From JANRKN01 sp033763435 (GTDB taxonomy: Bacteria > Planctomycetota > Phycisphaerae > Phycisphaerales > UBA1924), in contig JANRKN010000162.1 in assembly GCA_033763435.1 (NCBI GenBank), positions 1-28,761 of the forward strand: a stretch of 28,761 nt of DNA. The letters are read 5' to 3'. How positions within the stretch are numbered: the first letter of the stretch is position 1; each line of letters begins with the position of its first letter. Position numbers and translations under genes: made by a program. Shown in pieces: positions 25,313 to 28,761 of the stretch. The notes below the pieces were generated by a model, which saw only the letters and a list, made by a program, of their open reading frames with translations, was not told the origin of the DNA and searched no databases.

Positions 25313-26149
25313 TTACTTGCGCCGGCGCTTGCCCGCGATGAGGCCCGCGGCGGCGAGGAGCGCGATCGAGCCCGGGGTCGGGACGATGTTGTTCGCGCCC
25401 ACGCCGACGGCCACGAGGTCCGGCCCGTTCATGCCGTTGGCCGCCTCGAAGCGGAAGCCCTTGAGGTTCGCCCACGTCGCGTCGAGGCTGATGCCCACAC
25501 CGACGACGTTCTGCGCGCCGCCGATCTCGAGGGTGTCGAGCGTCCAGCCCGCGCGGCCGGTCTGCGCCCGCATCATCATGATCGCGTCGGTGACCGAGCC
25601 GTCCTGGCGGATGCCGCGGATGCGCAGATCGCTGTTGCCGCCGCGCTCGACGATCGCGAGATCGACGGTGCGGTGGTCGGCGTCGGCGCTGAAGAGGCGG
25701 TTGCCGCCGAAGAGCAGGTCGAGGGTCCAGGCGCCGTTGTCCTCACCATCGATGATGTAGGACATGTTCTTGTAGCCGTTGAACTCGCCGAAGACCTCGC
25801 GGAGCGTGCCGGTCTTGCCCGCCTCGCCCAGGAAGGCCGTGGCGGTGTCGGCGCGGTCGGGGTTGCCCGAGTGGTTGTTGTTGCCGTTGACATCGCGGCC
25901 GATCGCGTCGTTCCAGCCGTAGCTGCCGACGTTGTTCGTCAGGCGGCCGTCGGTGAACGACAGGAACTCGGCGCCGCCGAAGCTGTTCGAGGCGCCGGTG
26001 AAGGCCATGCGGGTCAGCTCGCGGTTTCCGCCGTGGAGCACGCTGGTGGTGCCCGAGGCGTTGGTCGCGTAGAAGGTCGGGCCGGCGAACGCCGCGCCCG
26101 AGGTGACGGTCAGGACGCTCAGAACGGTCATGTTCACAAGGCGGTTCAT
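25313..26149 (-). CDS. Exported PEP-CTERM-like surface protein
   Basis: A 278-aa protein with a Sec signal peptide (residues 1-22, ending AFA before Gly23), a beta-rich body and a C-terminal sorting signal: VPTPGSIALLAAAGLIAGKR and then RRK. That is a Pro-Gly-Ser motif, a short transmembrane helix and a basic end, the tripartite layout of PEP-CTERM substrates cut and anchored by exosortase-type enzymes. The body contains LHGGNRELTRMAFTGASNSF and several Asn/Gly/Asp-rich turns, e.g. RDVNGNNNHSGNPDRADTAT, but no domain I can name. AGAGGAGAG before the ATG sets the start. It lies downstream of two other PEP-CTERM-like genes on the same strand but has its own long leader and terminator. It is probably cell-surface or secreted. 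Confidence 0.83.
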   Translation of the reverse strand: MNRLVNMTVLSVLTVTSGAAFAGPTFYATNASGTTSVLHGGNRELTRMAFTGASNSFGGAEFLSFTDGRLTNNVGSYGWNDAIGRDVNGNNNHSGNPDRADTATAFLGEAGKTGTLREVFGEFNGYKNMSYIIDGEDNGAWTLDLLFGGNRLFSADADHRTVDLAIVERGGNSDLRIRGIRQDGSVTDAIMMMRAQTGRAGWTLDTLEIGGAQNVVGVGISLDATWANLKGFRFEAANGMNGPDLVAVGVGANNIVPTPGSIALLAAAGLIAGKRRRK

Positions 26150-26232
26150 CTCTCTCACTCTCCTCTGGGCAGGGCCGCGGGACGGGAAACACACGCCCCA
26201 AACCGCCGCGGCCTGCTTGTGCTCTCTCAACT

Positions 26233-26253
26233 CCCCACCCCACCCACGTCCCC
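26233..26253 (-). other. G-quadruplex motif in the leader or promoter of a surface-protein gene
   Basis: On the minus strand, runs of 4, 3, 4 and 4 G residues are separated by loops of 4, 1 and 1 bases. The motif is 84-104 bases before the ATG at 26149, on the coding strand. Formation in the cell is unproven. Confidence 0.6.
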
Positions 26254-26295
26254 ACCTGTCCGATCACCACCCACCCCAACCCCACCTGTCCGATC
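26250..26295. repeat. Two 16-bp direct repeats, 30-bp period
   Basis: CCCCACCTGTCCGATC occurs at 26250-26265 and again, without mismatch, at 26280-26295. The spacing is close to three helical turns, compatible with a dimeric regulator binding one face of the DNA, or with simple slippage in C-rich DNA. Confidence 0.75.
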
Positions 26296-26695
26296 CCCGC
26301 CCGCCCAATCCCCGCCCGCTTGGACAAGGTGCCTCGACGGGTACAGATCACCACTCCGCGCGCCAGATCCCCCACAGGAGTTCCCGCGGTGGTAGCGCCT
26401 GCGAGGCCCCTGCCGGGCGGATGGTCGGGTAAACACCCCGGAACGTCCGGGAAGCAAGACCGATCGCCCGCCCGCACCTTCCGTGGCGCGCGCTTCATAA
26501 CACATCAGCATGAGCTCATCATGCCCCGACGCTCATCGCGACGAGTCCCCCGCCGACCTCCCATCCGCACGGGGGCCGCATTGTGCCCGGTTCATGCGCA
26601 GAATGCACGCGATCTTCGGCGAATCGTCCTGAGATCTGCGGAGAACCCCGGGTTGTGATCCGTCCGAGAATGGACCGGAATTGTGTTATGAGTCC

Positions 26696-26729
26696 AAAGA
26701 ACAGCCGCCCCCGAGCAACCGGGGGCGGC
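26696..26729 (-). terminator. Terminator of the 205-aa PEP-CTERM-like gene
   Basis: An 11-bp GC stem (GCCGCCCCCGG/CCGGGGGCGGC-type) with a short loop is followed on the minus strand by TGTTCTTT. It stands 37 bp after the stop at 26766. Confidence 0.85.
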
Positions 26730-26765
26730 ATCGTGTGTTGGAGTTCAAGCGAGTCGGACCGGACG

Positions 26766-27383
26766 TTACTTCTGGCCGCGGCGCCGGCGGGCGCACGACA
26801 GGCCCGCCAGGCCCAGCAGCGCGGCCGAGCCAGGCGAGGGGACGATCGTGCCCGGAACCTTGTCCGAGCCGCCGTTGGCAAACCCGCGGAATCGCACGAC
26901 GAAGGCGTCGTCGCCGCCGATCAGGAAGCTCGAGGCCGTGAGCGTCGCGGCGTTGCTCGCGGTGATGTTGAAGACCAACGTTCCGGACGCCCCGACGGCC
27001 AGTCCCCGGTTGGGGTTGCCGCCGCCCTCGAAGGAGCTGCTGGTCGAGGCGCCATAGGCGTAGGTGCCGTAGGGCGAGGCGCTTACGTTGGAGATCAGCG
27101 AGAAGTTGGTCGGGCCGCTGGCGAGCGTGACGCCTGAGACCGAGCCCGGCGTGTTGAAGACCAGCGCCGTCAGAAAGCCGCCCAGCGCGGTGGGGGTGGT
27201 GTTCGTGATCGCGATCGTCAGTTTGCCGGTCGTGGCGGTCTGCGAGACGTAGCTCAGGTCCGCGAGATAGGCGCCCAGCGCGCTGGTGCTCTGCGCGGGG
27301 TTGGACTGCAGCACGATCCCCGCCTGCGCGCTCGCGGCCAGGCCCGACACCAGACCCGCGGCGATCATCAACGACGTCTTCAT
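26766..27383 (-). CDS. Exported PEP-CTERM-like protein, paralog A
   Basis: A 205-aa secreted protein: signal peptide 1-21 (ending AQA before Gly22), a beta-sandwich-like body rich in Ser, Thr, Asn and Gly, and a C-terminal sorting signal VPSPGSAALLGLAGLSCARR followed by RRGQK. The block STSSSFEGGGNPNRGLAVGA (about 115-134) and FVVRFRGFANGGSDKVP just before the signal are shared almost unchanged with the next gene upstream, so the two are tandem paralogs. The body repeats the pattern of alternating T-x-T/N strands (KLTIAITNTTPTALGGFLTA). No catalytic motif is visible; it could be an adhesive or matrix component. GGAGAGGAATTGAGAG stands before the ATG. About 295 bp, including a terminator, separates it from the paralog. 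Confidence 0.84.
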   Translation of the reverse strand: MKTSLMIAAGLVSGLAASAQAGIVLQSNPAQSTSALGAYLADLSYVSQTATTGKLTIAITNTTPTALGGFLTALVFNTPGSVSGVTLASGPTNFSLISNVSASPYGTYAYGASTSSSFEGGGNPNRGLAVGASGTLVFNITASNAATLTASSFLIGGDDAFVVRFRGFANGGSDKVPGTIVPSPGSAALLGLAGLSCARRRRGQK

Positions 27384-27601
27384 CTCTCAATTCCTCTCCG
27401 GCCCTGCGCCGAGGTGTGCCTCCACGCCAAGCCATGCGCCGAGCGTCGGGGGACGGTTCCGTCCTCATCCGGCGATCGAGCCTCTCCAACATGTCCGGGC
27501 AAACCCGAACCCGCCCGCAACCTGACCGCCCGGCCGGTGGATGCCGGGGCAGGTCGGTGGGGTTGTGCGGCCTGTGCGGCTTGGAGAGGTCGGTGCTGCG
27601 C

Positions 27602-27631
27602 AAAGAAAACCGCCCCCGGACGCGGGGGCGG
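27602..27631 (-). terminator. Terminator of PEP-CTERM-like paralog B
   Basis: A 9-bp stem CCGCCCCCG/CGGGGGCGG with a short loop is followed on the minus strand by TTTTCTTT. It closely resembles the terminator of paralog A. Confidence 0.87.
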
Positions 27632-27678
27632 CTTGGGAGAAGCACAGAGATGGTTGGATGGCCGAACCGGCCTCCAAC

Positions 27679-28284
27679 TCAGGCGCGGCGGCGACGCGCG
27701 GCCGTCAGGCCCGCGATCAGACCCAGCGCCAGCGAGCCCGGCGTCGGCGTCGGGACCTTGTCCGACCCGCCGTTCTCAAAGCCGCGGAAGCGGACCACGA
27801 ACGGATAGTCGTTCGCGCCCGTGAGGAACGACGCCTCGCTCAGCGCCAGCGCGTTGGTCGAAGTGACGGCAAAGACGAACGTGCCCGTCGCGCCAACCGC
27901 CAGGCCACGATTGGGGTTCCCGCCGCCTTCGAAGCTCGAGCTGGTCGACACGCCGTAGCGGTACGTTCCGAAGGGCGAAGCCGTCACGCCCGAGCTCAGC
28001 GAGAAGTTCGCCGGGGCGGTCGACAGCGTCAGGTTCGTGACCGAGTTCACAGCGTTGAAGACGAACGCCGTCAGGAAGCCGCCGTTGGCGACCGGGCTCG
28101 TGTTGGTCAGCGTGATGGTCAGCGTGCCCTGGGTCGCGTTGCTCGCGACGTAGTCGAACGAGCCGGTGAAGGCCCCGAGGCCTTCGGTGCTCGCCGGGGC
28201 AAACGACTGAATGGCAATGCCCGCCGAAGACACCGAGGTCAGACCGGCCACCGACGCGACCATCGCGCACTTGATCAAGTTCAT
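27679..28284 (-). CDS. Exported PEP-CTERM-like protein, paralog B
   Basis: A 201-aa secreted protein with signal peptide 1-21 (ending SSA before Gly22), a beta-rich body and the sorting signal PTPGSLALGLIAGLTAARRR plus RA. Sequence follows paralog A along its whole length, with the longest identical stretches at STSSSFEGGGNPNRGLAVGA and NGGSDKVP. It is shorter before the signal, where the KVP motif runs straight into TPTPGS. The start is supported by GAGGAGAGAG before the ATG at 28284. A hairpin lies 37-68 bases upstream. No function can be assigned beyond export and probable surface anchoring. Confidence 0.84.
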   Translation of the reverse strand: MNLIKCAMVASVAGLTSVSSAGIAIQSFAPASTEGLGAFTGSFDYVASNATQGTLTITLTNTSPVANGGFLTAFVFNAVNSVTNLTLSTAPANFSLSSGVTASPFGTYRYGVSTSSSFEGGGNPNRGLAVGATGTFVFAVTSTNALALSEASFLTGANDYPFVVRFRGFENGGSDKVPTPTPGSLALGLIAGLTAARRRRA

Positions 28285-28320
28285 GTCACTCTCTCCTCTT
28301 CAGTAAAGACCCGTAAGTTG

Positions 28321-28352
28321 GTCGGGCGGAAAGCTTTGGAAACCCGCCCGAC
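28321..28352 (-). promoter_or_regulatory. Leader hairpin upstream of PEP-CTERM-like paralog B
   Basis: The arms GTCGGGCGG and CCGCCCGAC pair perfectly over 9 bp around a 14-base loop. It is 37-68 bases before the ATG on the coding strand. There is no T-run, so it is not a simple terminator; a 5'-leader element or operator is possible. Confidence 0.45.
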
Positions 28353-28684
28353 AGCCCCAATGATGCGGAGTTGGCCACCGATTTCGACAGTTTGCCCTCC
28401 AGAATCATGTCGAACCGGTGATTGTGCCTGGGACTAAATGCCCACGATGTGCCGATAACCGCGATCTTCTTCGCAGGGGGTTTCGAGGGTGATGAGCCGC
28501 CCGATCGATTTCTGGAGGCGGCGGCTGGATCCGCGACCCCGTCGCCTCGCGCCCGCTCGAGGGGCGACGCTCGGCCAGTCGAATCGCGCCGATCTCGGTG
28601 GGCGCCTGACGGGCGGTCTGAGTCCCTCCGTCCGGCGATTGGGCGGGAACCGCACGGGCTCTGCGCGGGCGGCCTCCGCGCGTC

Positions 28685-28690
28685 TACCAT
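28685..28690 (+). promoter_or_regulatory. Candidate -10 box for a leaderless mRNA
   Basis: TACCAT ends eight bases before the ATG at 28699. No Shine-Dalgarno sequence and no -35 box are visible. Confidence 0.3.
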
Positions 28691-28698
28691 CGCGACGC

Positions 28699-28761
28699 AT
28701 GCCCAGCATCACGATCAACGGCGTCAAGACCGACTTCTCGCCAGGCCAGACGATCCTCCAG
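28699..28761 (+). CDS. N terminus of a 2Fe-2S ferredoxin-fold protein, truncated by window edge
   Basis: Only 21 codons are visible: MPSITINGVKTDFSPGQTIL and Gln. The pattern (I)T(I)(N/D)G......G.T(I)L is the first beta hairpin and helix start of the 2Fe-2S ferredoxin-like domain that begins NuoG (complex I subunit G), NAD-linked formate dehydrogenase alpha subunits and related iron-sulfur proteins. The cluster cysteines would come later, outside the window, so neither the cofactor nor the exact family can be confirmed. NADH-quinone oxidoreductase subunit G is the most common owner of such an N terminus. Confidence 0.6.
   Translation, partial: MPSITINGVKTDFSPGQTILQ

Larger units (their letters stand above)
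26150..26765. other. Intergenic region upstream of the 278-aa surface-protein gene
   Basis: 616 bp without a convincing gene. It contains the terminator of the next gene (26696-26729), a C-rich stretch on the plus strand with two 16-bp direct repeats and a quadruplex-forming motif on the minus strand (26233-26295), and an inverted pair of CATAACACA at 26496-26504 (+) and 26682-26690 (-). The part between about 26480 and 26700 is richer in A+T than neighbouring genes and likely holds the promoter of the minus-strand gene starting at 26149. Confidence 0.5.
28285..28698. other. Divergent intergenic region with a perfect 9-bp hairpin
   Basis: 414 bp without a convincing gene, between the divergent paralog B gene and the ferredoxin-like gene. 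The only strong structure is the hairpin at 28321-28352. No clear -35/-10 pair is visible for the minus-strand gene. Confidence 0.5.

Noticed and set aside
26496..26690. CATAACACA inverted pair as transposon ends
   Set aside because: Nine bases only, 178 bp between, no transposase and no flanking target duplication.

Overview
The window is a very GC-rich bacterial chromosome segment, most likely from a member of the Planctomycetota and probably close to the Phycisphaerae. That placement is inference. It rests on three secreted proteins ending in a PEP-CTERM-like signal of the P-[ST]-P-G-S / hydrophobic / poly-Arg type, a cell-wall cluster that stops after an ftsQ-like gene with no ftsA or ftsZ behind it, and several secreted proteins rich in Ala, Pro and Gln. 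I see no phage, IS element, CRISPR array or integrase. Most genes are housekeeping genes in short operons.

Layout. (1) 1-4.0 kb: the 3' two-thirds of asparaginyl-tRNA synthetase (+). Then, on the minus strand, come tRNA-Ser(UGA), the tRNA t6A-synthesis enzyme of the Sua5/TsaC family, and a TolC-like outer-membrane lipoprotein; the last two overlap by GTGA. (2) 4.1-9.9 kb: a secreted SH3-like protein with a repetitive Pro/Thr linker, a FIST-domain sensor protein, a convergent LuxR-type regulator, an 808-bp non-coding stretch richer in A+T, and a small cytosolic protein of unknown function. (3) 10.0-14.5 kb: a class I CoA-transferase/acetyl-CoA hydrolase (-), a divergent MFS transporter (+), and a long Thermus/Rickettsia-type isocitrate dehydrogenase (-) whose cofactor-selecting residues look NAD-type. 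(4) 14.7-20.4 kb: murC-murB-ddl-ftsQ-like-membrane protein, a compact remnant of the dcw (division and cell wall) cluster with overlapping or nearly overlapping genes. (5) 20.5-25.2 kb: greA and ribokinase (+), two secreted helix-rich proteins of unknown function (-), and orotate phosphoribosyltransferase (+). (6) 25.3-28.3 kb: three PEP-CTERM-like surface or exported proteins (-), two of them tandem paralogs, each followed by its own terminator. The window ends in the first 21 codons of a protein starting with a 2Fe-2S ferredoxin-like fold.

How the genes work together. MurC, MurB and Ddl supply successive steps of peptidoglycan-precursor synthesis and are translationally linked to a divergent FtsQ, which ties wall synthesis to division. 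The isocitrate dehydrogenase and CoA-transferase belong to the TCA cycle and acetate/acetyl-CoA handling. The PEP-CTERM-like proteins would need an exosortase/archaeosortase-type enzyme encoded elsewhere. Two start-signal styles are visible. Many genes have a clear Shine-Dalgarno sequence, while several first-in-unit genes lack one and instead have a TANNNT box 5-9 nt before the ATG, which suggests leaderless mRNAs.

The best leads are the dcw remnant with an undescribed six-helix membrane protein in the ftsA/ftsZ position, the NAD-type signature in the isocitrate dehydrogenase, the variant sorting signal, and the leaderless-promoter pattern. No obviously new multi-gene defence or mobile system is present.
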